Shown: one piece after another, positions 44,393 through 53,068 of the stretch
How the letters are laid out: each line of letters starts with the position of its first letter
Numbering within the stretch: the first letter of the stretch is position 1
Source: CAYMCO01 sp964388955
GTDB lineage: Bacteria > Chloroflexota > Anaerolineae > Anaerolineales > E44-bin32
Assembly: GCA_964388955.1 (NCBI GenBank)
Contig: CAYMCO010000021.1
Location: 26,040 to 90,039, forward strand
Length of the DNA stretch: 64,000 nt
Reading direction: 5' to 3'
Made by a program: the position numbers and the translations under genes
The notes under the pieces: model-generated
What the model was told of the DNA's origin: nothing
Seen by the model: the letters and a program-made list of their open reading frames with translations, nothing else
Databases searched by the model: none

Positions 44393-45931
44393 CTAGCCAA
44401 ACAAGCGAGTGACCGTCCGATTAATCATGTCCAGGATCCAATAAGGCCAGACGCCGATCAGCAGCATCAGGGCCATCAGAGGCGCTATGGCGACCACCTC
44501 CCGCCGGCCGATCTCGAGCTTGTATTCCTGCCATCGCTCGTTCAGTGGGCCATGGAGTACTTTGCCAATGCCCTTCAGGATATACGCTCCGGTGATGAGC
44601 AGCCCCAGCATCGACAGCGCGGTGAAGAATGTGAAGATCGGCCACACCCCCCGCACAACCAGGAACTCCGAGACAAAACCGTTTAGGCCTGGCAGTCCGA
44701 GCGAGGCCAAGCTCGAGAAGATCAGAATTCCGCCATAGGCGGGCGCCAAGGGGAATAGTCCCCCGAAATCGTCCAGCAGGCGGGTGTGCGTTCGCTCGTA
44801 GATCACACCCACCAGCAAGAACATGGCCGCCGCCGAAATCCCATGGTTGAACATCTGAAGCACGGCGCCGTTTACGGCAAGGACCGCGCTGCCGGCATCG
44901 GCCGTCCCCCGAGCGTACGCCGCGCCCGCGATTCCCAGCACAACAAACCCCATGTGATTGACGGAGGAGTAGGCCACCAGGCGCTTGAAGTCCTCCTGCC
45001 CCCATGCGGCGAAAGCGCCAAGAATGATGGCCAGCACGGCCAATGCCCCGAGGGCGCCAGCATAGTACTTCGCCTGCTCCGGATACAGGGGCAGCACCAG
45101 GCGCAGGAAACCGTATGCGCCCAGCTTGAGCAGCACGCCGGCCAGTATCATCGATCCCGCGGTGGGTGCCTCAGTGTGGGCGTCTGGAAGCCACGTGTGG
45201 AAGGGCCACACCGGCACCTTGATGGCGAATGCCACCACGAACGCCCAGAAGGCGATCGCTTTCACGGTTCCGATGGGCAACGAGATCGGCAGCCCGACCA
45301 CGGTCAGTGGTCCCACCAGATCCGGCCATTTCTCGGTGATGCTGACGATATCGAAGGTTCCGGAGGCCACCCCGATCATTTGGATGGCCAGCAGCAAACC
45401 CAGGGACCCCGCCATGGTGTAGATCAGGAACTTGAAGGATGCGTATTCCCTGTTGGCGCTGCCCCATTGGTTGATCAGGAAATACATGGGCACCAGCCCA
45501 ACTTCCCAGAACACAAAGAAGAGCAGCAGGTCGAGCGCCAGGAATACACCCAGCATGCCTGTCTCCAACAGCAGGAACAGGATCATGTAAGTGCGCACCC
45601 GATCATCGATACTCCAAGAGATCAAGATCGCCAGCGGGGTGAGCAACGTGGTGAGCAATACCATTGGGACGGATATGCCATCCACGCCCAACTTGTAGCT
45701 GGCGTTGATGGCCTGGTACCAGGGGATTTGCTGCACAAACTGGTATCCGGACTGCGAGCGATCATAGGCGAACCAGAGGAAGATTGAGAAGCCCAGTGGG
45801 ACGAGGCTGCCCAGAAAGGCCGCCCAGCGCAGCAAGCCCTTCTGATGGGGCGGCAACCAGAAGATCACGAAGGCCGCCAAGGCCGGCGTAAACAGGATGA
45901 TGGTGAGCAGATTCTGGTGGATGATTTCCAT
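44393..45931 (-). CDS. nuoM: NADH-quinone oxidoreductase subunit M (copy 2)
   Basis: A 512-residue NuoM paralogue. The key motifs remain: LLLFFVFWEVGLVPMYFLINQWG and PFHTWLPDAHTEAPTAGSMILAGVLLKLGAYGFLRLVLPL, the latter closest to textbook NuoM. It lies between nuoL and the other nuoM copy. Both copies keep the channel Glu and Lys, so both look functional rather than one being decaying. A complex with an extra NuoM could pump additional protons per two electrons. Confidence 0.94.
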   Translation of the reverse strand: MEIIHQNLLTIILFTPALAAFVIFWLPPHQKGLLRWAAFLGSLVPLGFSIFLWFAYDRSQSGYQFVQQIPWYQAINASYKLGVDGISVPMVLLTTLLTPLAILISWSIDDRVRTYMILFLLLETGMLGVFLALDLLLFFVFWEVGLVPMYFLINQWGSANREYASFKFLIYTMAGSLGLLLAIQMIGVASGTFDIVSITEKWPDLVGPLTVVGLPISLPIGTVKAIAFWAFVVAFAIKVPVWPFHTWLPDAHTEAPTAGSMILAGVLLKLGAYGFLRLVLPLYPEQAKYYAGALGALAVLAIILGAFAAWGQEDFKRLVAYSSVNHMGFVVLGIAGAAYARGTADAGSAVLAVNGAVLQMFNHGISAAAMFLLVGVIYERTHTRLLDDFGGLFPLAPAYGGILIFSSLASLGLPGLNGFVSEFLVVRGVWPIFTFFTALSMLGLLITGAYILKGIGKVLHGPLNERWQEYKLEIGRREVVAIAPLMALMLLIGVWPYWILDMINRTVTRLFG

Positions 45932-45968
45932 GAGGACGCGCTCCGTGGCTACGTTTCGAAAGGCCTGA

Positions 45969-48107
45969 TCACGGGCTGAAAAGCAATAGGTACGCCATCA
46001 GCGCCCCGGTGAAAAGCAGGCCGACGATCAAATACTGCTGCACACGTCCCGTCTGGATGAACCGAAACTCGCTCCCAGCCCGCTTCACCGTACTGCCGAC
46101 CAGATCCCCAGAACCGTTGACGATGGGGAGATCGATGTACCTGCGCAGAAAAGCGCCCACCCGGAGTGCAAATCGGCCTATGGCGTGCAGCAGCCCGTCG
46201 ATTGCGCCTCGATCCAGCCAGAGATAGGTGAAGGTCTCCGCGAACCAGTACGCCGGCCGCACAAAGATCCGGTCATAGAGCTCATCGAAATAGTATTTGT
46301 GCTTCAGCAGCGTGTATACCGGCCCCAACGGTTTCTCCAACGGATCCCGAGCGCCCGCTGCCTTCTCCCGGTATACCAGCCAGCCGACCAGCAGGCCGCC
46401 GACGCCGGCTACGATGGAGGCCACCAGCGGCACCGGGTGGAAGGGCGTCGGCGTCGGCTCCTCGGGAAGCGTGCCGCCGATGAAGCCGTGCAGCCAGTTG
46501 GGTATGATCCCGCCCAGAAGCGGGAACTCCTCCCCTATGCCCACCCATCCGGCGGATAAGGCGAAGATGGCCAGCAGGATCAGCGGGGCCGTCATTGTCC
46601 ACACCGATTCGCGGGCGTGATTGGCCTCCTCCGTGCGCGCCTCTCCCAAGAAGCTGAGCGTAATCTGGCGCATGGTGTAGAAACCGGTGAGAAAAGCGGC
46701 CAGCACGAGCATGATGAAGACCGGGAATTGCTCCGTGTAGAAGGCATGGCCCAAGATCTCATCCTTGGACCAAAATCCAGCCGTGATGAAGGGGAATCCC
46801 GAGAGCGCCAGCCCACCGATCACAAAGGTCCAGAAAGTGATGGGCATCTTGCGGCGCAGGCCACCCATGTTCCACATATTCTGTGCGTCGATGTGCTCCT
46901 GTGTGTGGCGAACGCCGTGTTCCATCCCATGGATGACAGAGCCCGAACCCAGGAACAGCAGCGCCTTGAAGAATGCGTGCGTCACAAGGTGGAAGACCGC
47001 AGCCACAAACGCGCCGATGCCTATTGCTGCCACCATGTAGCCCAGTTGCGAGATTGTCGAGTACGCCAGGACGCGTTTGATGTCATCCTGGGCCACTGCG
47101 ATTGTTGCCGCAAAGACCGCGGTGAAAGCGCCGACGGAGGCGATAATGATCATGGTCGGTGTAGGCGGCCCGCCCTCGTACCACCCCGCCGTGATCAGAG
47201 GGAAGAAGCGGGCGATCAAATAGACCCCCGCCGAGACCATGGTGGCGGCATGAATCAACGCGGAGACGGGCGTTGGGCCTTCCATGGCGTCCGGCAGCCA
47301 TACATGCAGCGGCCACTGAGCGGATTTGCCCACCGTGCCGATGAACAGGAGCAAGCCGATCAAGCCGGCAGTGGAGAACCCACCGAATACCGCCGGGGTC
47401 GTGGTCAGCTTCTCCATGACCAAATCGTTGAGAAGAATATCCTGATAGTTCAACGAACCTGTGACAGAATACAGGTAGGCTAGGCCAAGCAGCATGAACA
47501 CGTCCCCAACACGCGTGGTGATGAACGCCTTGACCATCGCCTTTCTTGCCGATTCCCGCGCAAACCAGAATCCGATCAGCAGATAGGAGCACAATCCCAT
47601 GATCTCCCAGCCGATGAACAGCAGCAGCAAGTTGTCGGCAAGCACGAGGGTGAGCATCCCGAATGCGAAGAGCGATACGAAGGCGAAAAAGCGCGCATAC
47701 AGCGGCTCGACGCCACCCGCTTTGGGCGGCAAGCCCTTGACGTCTCCATCATCGAGCTCGGCGCCGAAATTGTGGTAGCCCACACTATAGATGAAGATTG
47801 CCAGCAGCGTCCAGGCCACGAAGAACAGGGTCACGGCCGACAGCGGGTCGACGAAGACGCCCATACGGAGCGTAGTTTCCCCTGTTGGCAGCCAGGGGAA
47901 GGAAGCGCTGATCGGATTGTGACCCAACCCCCCTTGTGTGGTCACAGCGCCGACAAACAGCAGCATCGATAAGGCCCATGAAATCACCAGCGCGCCGATG
48001 GCGATAGAGTGGCTGAGCCGGTTGCTCCGATGGGAGAACAGGACTATCAGGAAGAAAGCCAAAATCGGAGGTATTGGGATCACAAGTGCTGTCAGTCCAG
48101 GTTGCAT
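45969..48107 (-). CDS. nuoL: NADH-quinone oxidoreductase subunit L
   Basis: A 712-residue subunit, about 100 residues longer than E. coli NuoL. Core motifs: NLLLLFIGWEIMGLCSYLLIGFW with the channel Glu, and SAQWPLHVWLPDAMEGPTPVSALIHAATMVSAGVYLIAR with the channel Lys. The C-terminal part holds extra helices and the long amphipathic lateral helix region (RDPLEKPLGPVYTLLKHKYYFDELYDRIFVRPAYWF). GGAGGGG is just upstream of the ATG. Extra C-terminal length would be needed for a lateral helix spanning two NuoM copies. Confidence 0.95.
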   Translation of the reverse strand: MQPGLTALVIPIPPILAFFLIVLFSHRSNRLSHSIAIGALVISWALSMLLFVGAVTTQGGLGHNPISASFPWLPTGETTLRMGVFVDPLSAVTLFFVAWTLLAIFIYSVGYHNFGAELDDGDVKGLPPKAGGVEPLYARFFAFVSLFAFGMLTLVLADNLLLLFIGWEIMGLCSYLLIGFWFARESARKAMVKAFITTRVGDVFMLLGLAYLYSVTGSLNYQDILLNDLVMEKLTTTPAVFGGFSTAGLIGLLLFIGTVGKSAQWPLHVWLPDAMEGPTPVSALIHAATMVSAGVYLIARFFPLITAGWYEGGPPTPTMIIIASVGAFTAVFAATIAVAQDDIKRVLAYSTISQLGYMVAAIGIGAFVAAVFHLVTHAFFKALLFLGSGSVIHGMEHGVRHTQEHIDAQNMWNMGGLRRKMPITFWTFVIGGLALSGFPFITAGFWSKDEILGHAFYTEQFPVFIMLVLAAFLTGFYTMRQITLSFLGEARTEEANHARESVWTMTAPLILLAIFALSAGWVGIGEEFPLLGGIIPNWLHGFIGGTLPEEPTPTPFHPVPLVASIVAGVGGLLVGWLVYREKAAGARDPLEKPLGPVYTLLKHKYYFDELYDRIFVRPAYWFAETFTYLWLDRGAIDGLLHAIGRFALRVGAFLRRYIDLPIVNGSGDLVGSTVKRAGSEFRFIQTGRVQQYLIVGLLFTGALMAYLLLFSP

Positions 48108-48117
48108 GTCCCCTCCG

Positions 48118-48426
48118 CTACCATTTCATCATATCGATCTCGTCCGCCGAGACGGTGGAGCGGCGCCGGTAGATTGAGATAATGAGCGCCAAGCCCACCG
48201 CGGCTTCCGAGGCCGCGACTGCGAACACCATAATGGCGAAAGCCTGGCCCGCCATCTCGCTCGGGTCGGAATAACGCCAGAACGCCACCAAGTTGAGGAT
48301 CACCGCGTTCAGCATCAACTCGATCCCCATCAAGATGGCGACCGCGTTCTTCCGGGCCATCACGCCATATACGCCGATGCAGAAAATGGCCGCCGCCAAT
48401 CCGAGGTACCACGACAAAGGAATCAC
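48118..48426 (-). CDS. nuoK: NADH-quinone oxidoreductase subunit K
   Basis: A 102-residue three-helix subunit with GIELMLNAVILNLVAFWRY (conserved Glu) and FAVAASEAAVGLALIISIYR (second Glu), both on the proton path. The start is GTG overlapping the nuoJ stop (GTGA). Confidence 0.94.
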   Translation of the reverse strand: MIPLSWYLGLAAAIFCIGVYGVMARKNAVAILMGIELMLNAVILNLVAFWRYSDPSEMAGQAFAIMVFAVAASEAAVGLALIISIYRRRSTVSADEIDMMKW

Positions 48427-48959
48427 GCCCCACCCCCTTCATCCCCTTTCTCGATCGGTCGAGCGACCACCATCGCACCGATGAGCGCCGCAAGCAAGAG
48501 CACGGAGGCCACCTCAAAGGGGAGCACAAAGCCATTCACATCCACCAGGGATCGCCCAAGAGCACTCAGCAGATCCGCCTCGCTCGCGGAAATCTCCGCC
48601 GCCCGCCGCGTGAGCGCGGGGACCTGGCTGAACATGGCGATCAGGCCGGCAAACAGCAGCGCCGCGACCAAACCCGCCAGCCACCAATTTCGATTCGCTC
48701 CCGGCTCCCGGTCATCCATCGCGCCGCGAGTGAGCATGATCCCGAATATCAGCAAGATGGCGATTGCACCAATGTAGATCACGACCTGTACGGCTGCCAG
48801 AAAGTTGGCTTCCAAGAGGATGTAGAAGACAGCCATCCCGGCCAGTGCGAGAATCAACCACAGCGCAGCGTTCACCAAGCGCTGGCTGGATACGACCCGC
48901 ACCGCCGCCCCGAGGGTGACCAGCGCGGTGATGATGAAGATGATTTGCAGGACGGTCAT
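48423..48959 (-). CDS. nuoJ: NADH-quinone oxidoreductase subunit J
   Basis: A 178-residue five-helix subunit with EANFLAAVQVVIYIGAIAILLIFGIML, the NuoJ signature including the pi-bulge helix. The ATG at 48959 follows nuoH by 43 bases; the ORF is open to 49061 but that part overlaps nuoH. nuoI, which normally lies between nuoH and nuoJ, is missing. Confidence 0.93.
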   Translation of the reverse strand: MTVLQIIFIITALVTLGAAVRVVSSQRLVNAALWLILALAGMAVFYILLEANFLAAVQVVIYIGAIAILLIFGIMLTRGAMDDREPGANRNWWLAGLVAALLFAGLIAMFSQVPALTRRAAEISASEADLLSALGRSLVDVNGFVLPFEVASVLLLAALIGAMVVARPIEKGDEGGGA

Positions 48960-49002
48960 TAGGCGCTCACTCTCACTCCCTGGGAATCCTTGACTCTGTT
49001 CG

Positions 49003-50193
49003 CTAGCTCGTTTGCATCGCTCCCGAGATCCCCTTCGCCTTGGTTCTCGCCCGCCGGCCAAAGGCCCTCAGCACTCCCACGGCTGCCAGCACGAGCAGCA
49101 GATTGGCGCTCAAATGCACCGGGATTGGGCTCCACCCCAAACTGCCCGCTACCTTCTCGGCAATCGCGGCGACGATTACCGCCGCCAATGAAAGCGGGGT
49201 CAAGATCTTCCAATTTAGGTCCAGCAGTTGGTCGATACGCACGCGAGGCATGGAGAACCGCAGCAGCGAAACCACCAAGTAGACCACCCCGGCTTTGAGA
49301 AAGAAATACACCAGACCCAAGATGGGGAGGGCTTCCGCGCCCGGACCCCGCCACCCGCCCAAGAACAACATGGCGGTCAAGGCGGCGACGGTAAATGAAT
49401 GCAGGTACTCGGAGACATAGAACATGCCGAACTTCATGCCGCCGTATTCGACGTTGTACCCGGCCACAATCTCCGACTCAGCTTCCAGCAGATCAAAGGG
49501 CGCGCGTCCCACCTCCGCCAATGAAGCGACAAAGAAGATGAGCGCGGCCACGGGCGCCAGCACAACAAACCACACCGGTGACTGTGCTTCCACAATCGCC
49601 TGCGTGTTCATGGATCCCGCGAGCATGGTGGGGATAAGCAGGGTGAGGACAATCGGAACTTCGTAGGAGATCAACTGGGCCACAGTTCGGAAGGCCCCCA
49701 GGAGCGCGTACTTGTTGTTGGAGGACCAACCGGCCATGATTACGGCCAGAGTGCTCACAGAGCCAATCGATACGATGTAGACCACCCCGACATTCAGGTC
49801 AGTGCCAATGATAGAAGGTCCGAAGGGCACAATCGCCCATATTCCTACCACCCCCATTACAGCCATCATCGGCGCCATATTGAATAGCAGGGTGATGGCC
49901 CCTGCGGGAGTGAAGTCTTCCTTGACCAGCAGCTTTACCAAGTCCGCAAAGGGCTGGAGCACGCCGAACTTGCCCACCCGATTCGGGCCCAGCCGATCCT
50001 GCACTCTCGCACCCAGCTTGCGGTCGAACCATGTCAGGAATACGCCCGCAAAGAGCAGCGCAGCTGTGGCCAGCAATCCGGCAGCCAGGAAATTCAGGAT
50101 CACTGTTATCAAGCCTGACGACAGCCCAAATCCAGACAGCAACCCTCGCAAGATCCCACTAATCCACATGAACGGGTTGCGGATTATTTCCAT
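49003..50193 (-). CDS. nuoH: NADH-quinone oxidoreductase subunit H
   Basis: A 396-residue membrane subunit joining the hydrophilic and membrane arms and lining the quinone site. WFDRKLGARVQDRLGPNRVGKFGVLQPFADLVKLLVKED, the third-loop motif RAPFDLLEAESEIVAGYNVEYGGMKF and RFSMPRVRIDQLLDLNWKILTPLSL are diagnostic. It follows nuoA by 85 bases; nuoBCDEFG are absent between them. Confidence 0.95.
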   Translation of the reverse strand: MEIIRNPFMWISGILRGLLSGFGLSSGLITVILNFLAAGLLATAALLFAGVFLTWFDRKLGARVQDRLGPNRVGKFGVLQPFADLVKLLVKEDFTPAGAITLLFNMAPMMAVMGVVGIWAIVPFGPSIIGTDLNVGVVYIVSIGSVSTLAVIMAGWSSNNKYALLGAFRTVAQLISYEVPIVLTLLIPTMLAGSMNTQAIVEAQSPVWFVVLAPVAALIFFVASLAEVGRAPFDLLEAESEIVAGYNVEYGGMKFGMFYVSEYLHSFTVAALTAMLFLGGWRGPGAEALPILGLVYFFLKAGVVYLVVSLLRFSMPRVRIDQLLDLNWKILTPLSLAAVIVAAIAEKVAGSLGWSPIPVHLSANLLLVLAAVGVLRAFGRRARTKAKGISGAMQTS

Positions 50194-50278
50194 CCACTCA
50201 CTCCCTCAAGGCTTCCACGCGAACATGCGGCTGATGTTTGCACGTGCCCATCAGCCGTCGATGCCCTTCGTGTTTCGG

Positions 50279-50635
50279 CTAGAACCACTCCAACGCACCC
50301 TTCCGCCAAGCGTAGAGCAGCCCGGCGGCAAGGATCAGGATGAAGAGGACGCCCTCCAATACCATGTAAAGATCCAGCTGCCCGTAGGCCGCCGCCCATG
50401 GAAAGAGAAACACCGCCTCGATGTCGAACACCACGAAGATAAGCGCGAAAAGATAATACTGGGCCTTGAATTGGACCCATGTATCGCCGACGGTCTCGAT
50501 ACCACACTCGTATGGAGCCCGCTTGACCATATTCGGTTTCTTGGGTGCCAGGAGCCTGGCGAGGACGATGGGAACCCCTGCCATTGCGAAGCCCAGCGGC
50601 AACAAGACTGCGACAAAGATCCACTGACCGTGCAT
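50279..50635 (-). CDS. nuoA: NADH-quinone oxidoreductase subunit A
   Basis: A 118-residue three-helix subunit with PYECGIETVGDTWVQFKAQYYLFALIFVVFDIEAVFLFPWA, the NuoA signature whose loop Cys lies near the quinone pocket. It is the first gene of the cluster and is preceded by a promoter. Confidence 0.95.
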   Translation of the reverse strand: MHGQWIFVAVLLPLGFAMAGVPIVLARLLAPKKPNMVKRAPYECGIETVGDTWVQFKAQYYLFALIFVVFDIEAVFLFPWAAAYGQLDLYMVLEGVLFILILAAGLLYAWRKGALEWF

Positions 50636-50709
50636 TGATTGCCCTCAAGAACAGGATTGGTTTAGCGAGTCGAAGCGGCCCATCCGCTTGACCGTCCCAA
50701 AACAGGTGA

Positions 50710-50738
50710 AGTTTATCACGGTTCAAAAGGAGCGTCAA
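50710..50738 (-). promoter_or_regulatory. Promoter of the nuo-atp membrane cluster
   Basis: On the minus strand, -35 TTGACG (50733-50738), 17-base spacer, -10 TAAACT (50710-50715). Start near 50703, about 70 bases before nuoA. It is back to back with the FemX promoter. Confidence 0.6.
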
Positions 50739-50764
50739 AGAAGAGGGGCTTCAAAGGCGCGATG

Positions 50765-50770
50765 GTATAA
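50765..50770 (+). promoter_or_regulatory. -10 box of the first FemX gene (leaderless start)
   Basis: A perfect TATAAT whose last base is 8 bases before the GTG at 50778. Transcription would begin at or next to the start codon, so the mRNA should have little or no 5' leader. The -35 region is poor. Confidence 0.55.
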
Positions 50771-50777
50771 TCCGCCC

Positions 50778-51770
50778 GTGGACAGCCCTTCGGTGGACTC
50801 CTCCTGGAGTGTTTTCCTATCCAGACATCCGGAAGCGCACATCTTGCAGACGCCCCAATGGGGTGAATTGAAGTCTGAATTCGGCTGGCAGGTGGCGCAT
50901 GTCATTGCCGCCCCTTCAGGCGCGCAGGTGCTCATCCGACCCCTGCCCGGGGGGCTTCGGCTGGGCTATATCCCGCGCGGTCCTGTGGGGGAGATATCAG
51001 CGGAGCTGATCGAGCAGGCTGACCGACTCTGCCGGCAGCGCGGCGCCATTGCCCTGAAGGTCGAGCCCGATGAGCCGGATTCTGACTCCGTGGGGAGGCG
51101 AATGCGCGACCTGGGCTTTCAGCCCAGCACACACATCATCCAGCCGCGCCGGACCCTGATCGTCGATCTCACCCCCGATGAGGGTGAGATATTGATGAAC
51201 ATGCACCAGAAAACCCGCTACAACATCCGCCTTTCCCGCCGCAAGGGCGTGTCCGTGCGGCCATGGGGGGATCCGGCGGGGTTTGGAGACATGATCGCCC
51301 GCACCGCCGCTCGAGAGGGGTTCGGCGCTCACGCGCCGGCATACTACCAGCGAGCCTATGAGCTCTTCCACGAGGAGGGCAACTGCGAACTCTTCCTGGC
51401 AGAGTATCAGGGCACACCGTTGGCCTCGCTCATGGTCTTCGCTTGCGGCAGCCGCGCATGGTATCTATACGGCGCCTCCACCACCCGAGAGCGCAACCGC
51501 ATGCCCGCATACCAGCTTCAGTGGGAGGCGATGCGTTGGGCGAAGGCGCACGGTTGCCGTGCGTATGATCTGTGGGGAGTGCCGGACGCCGGTCACGAGC
51601 GCATCGAGGCGGAGTTCACCTCCAGGACAGATGGGCTCTGGGGTGTCTATCGCTTCAAACGTGGCTTCGGGGGGGAGCTAGTGCGATCCGCAGGCGCATG
51701 GGATCGGCCCTACAACCGCCCCCTATATTGGCTCTATCGACGTTTCGCCGGCCTATGGAGCGGACGGTAG
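50778..51770 (+). CDS. FemX/FemAB-family peptidyl transferase (copy 1)
   Basis: A 330-residue protein of the FemABX family, GNAT-type enzymes that add amino acids from aminoacyl-tRNA to peptidoglycan precursors or other acceptors. Motifs: HILQTPQWGELKSEFGW near the start, MHQKTRYNIRLSRRKGV in the middle and the C-terminal LQWEAMRWAKAHGCRAYDLWGVPD and LWGVYRFKRGFGGELVRSAGAWD. The GTG at 50778 gives the family N-terminus; the 30 codons upstream (to 50688) are unlike the family. Paired with a second copy 3 bases downstream. Confidence 0.82.
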   Translation: MDSPSVDSSWSVFLSRHPEAHILQTPQWGELKSEFGWQVAHVIAAPSGAQVLIRPLPGGLRLGYIPRGPVGEISAELIEQADRLCRQRGAIALKVEPDEPDSDSVGRRMRDLGFQPSTHIIQPRRTLIVDLTPDEGEILMNMHQKTRYNIRLSRRKGVSVRPWGDPAGFGDMIARTAAREGFGAHAPAYYQRAYELFHEEGNCELFLAEYQGTPLASLMVFACGSRAWYLYGASTTRERNRMPAYQLQWEAMRWAKAHGCRAYDLWGVPDAGHERIEAEFTSRTDGLWGVYRFKRGFGGELVRSAGAWDRPYNRPLYWLYRRFAGLWSGR

Positions 51771-51773
51771 ACA

Positions 51774-52886
51774 GTGACCCGCATCCAGATCTCCACAGAT
51801 GCATCTCGATGGGACCAGCAGTTGAAGTCCCTCCCGGGGGCCCATCTACTCCAATCTTGGACTTGGGGCGAGCTCAAGTCCCACTATGGCTGGTCCGCCA
51901 GCCGCTTCACCTGGCTGGATGAAACCGACGAACTGGCGGCCGCGGCCCAAGTGCTGGAACGCGAAGCCGCATCACCCTTCGGCGCCAATCCGCGAGTGTT
52001 GTATGTGCCGAAAGGGCCCATCCTGGATTGGTCTGACGAAAGCCTGCGCCATACCGTGCTCCAAGATTTGGGGGCCATGGCGCACGATCGGGGCGCCATC
52101 TTCATCAAGATCGATCCCAATGTGCCGCTGGGCACCAGCTTCACTCGCGAACCGGACGCTTCCAGGCATCCCCTTGGGGGTGCCGTGCGGGACCTCCTGG
52201 TGCAATTGGGATGGCGATATTCCCAGGAGCAGATCCAGTTCCGGAACACAATGACAATTGACCTGCGCCCACCGGAGGAGAAGCTGCTTGCGGGCATGAA
52301 GCAGAAGACGCGCTACAACGTGCGGTTGGCGGGCCGCAAGGGGGTGGTGGTCGAGCTGGCGAAGAAGGAAGAGCTGCAAGAACTCTACCGGATCTACGCA
52401 GAAACCGCCATCCGAGATGATTTCGCAATCCGGGATCGAGAATACTACCTGTCGGTGTGGGGGACCTTCATGGAGCGGGGCCTCGCCCAACCATTTATCG
52501 CCCGCGTCCAAGGCAAGTCGGTAGCCGGCTTGATCGCATTTCGGTTTGGGCAAACAGCCTGGTATCTCTATGGTATGTCGCGTGATGTGCACCGGGACAA
52601 GATGCCCAACTATCTGCTGCAGTGGGAGGCCATCCGCTGGGCCAAGCGCCAAGGCTGCACCACCTACGACCTCTGGGGGGCGCCGGATGAGGCATCCGGC
52701 CAGGATCCCATGTGGGGAGTTTACCGTTTCAAGGCCGGGCTCGGGGCACAAGTCTTGCGCACCATCGGCGCCTGGGACTACCCCGCTCGCCCCCCCTGGT
52801 ATTGGCTCTACTCCATCGCCCTTCCGCGCTTCATGGCGATCCTCCGTACGCGCGGACGGGCAAGGACGCGCGGGGATCTGTCGTGA
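51774..52886 (+). CDS. FemX/FemAB-family peptidyl transferase (copy 2)
   Basis: A 370-residue paralogue of the preceding protein with the same landmarks: HLLQSWTWGELKSHYGW, MKQKTRYNVRLAGRKGV and LQWEAIRWAKRQGCTTYDLWGAPDE, with an extra basic tail. Start is GTG, 3 bases after the first copy ends, so the two are co-translated. Sequential FemAB-type enzymes usually add successive residues of an interpeptide bridge; that is the likely role, with the cell wall chemistry unknown. Confidence 0.85.
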   Translation: MTRIQISTDASRWDQQLKSLPGAHLLQSWTWGELKSHYGWSASRFTWLDETDELAAAAQVLEREAASPFGANPRVLYVPKGPILDWSDESLRHTVLQDLGAMAHDRGAIFIKIDPNVPLGTSFTREPDASRHPLGGAVRDLLVQLGWRYSQEQIQFRNTMTIDLRPPEEKLLAGMKQKTRYNVRLAGRKGVVVELAKKEELQELYRIYAETAIRDDFAIRDREYYLSVWGTFMERGLAQPFIARVQGKSVAGLIAFRFGQTAWYLYGMSRDVHRDKMPNYLLQWEAIRWAKRQGCTTYDLWGAPDEASGQDPMWGVYRFKAGLGAQVLRTIGAWDYPARPPWYWLYSIALPRFMAILRTRGRARTRGDLS

Positions 52887-53068
52887 GCATTGCGGTTTGC
52901 GCAGTGCGCTTCGCGCAGCGATCAGAAGCCAGGGCTCAGTGCTCGACACGGTGAAGGCGTTAGCACGAAGGTCAATTCGAGTACACTGTTGGTCGTCAGG
53001 GGAGCATTCGCACACCTGTCGCCAATCGCTGCCCAGGACATGAGATCGAAAGGACGTGAGGTCCGAAC

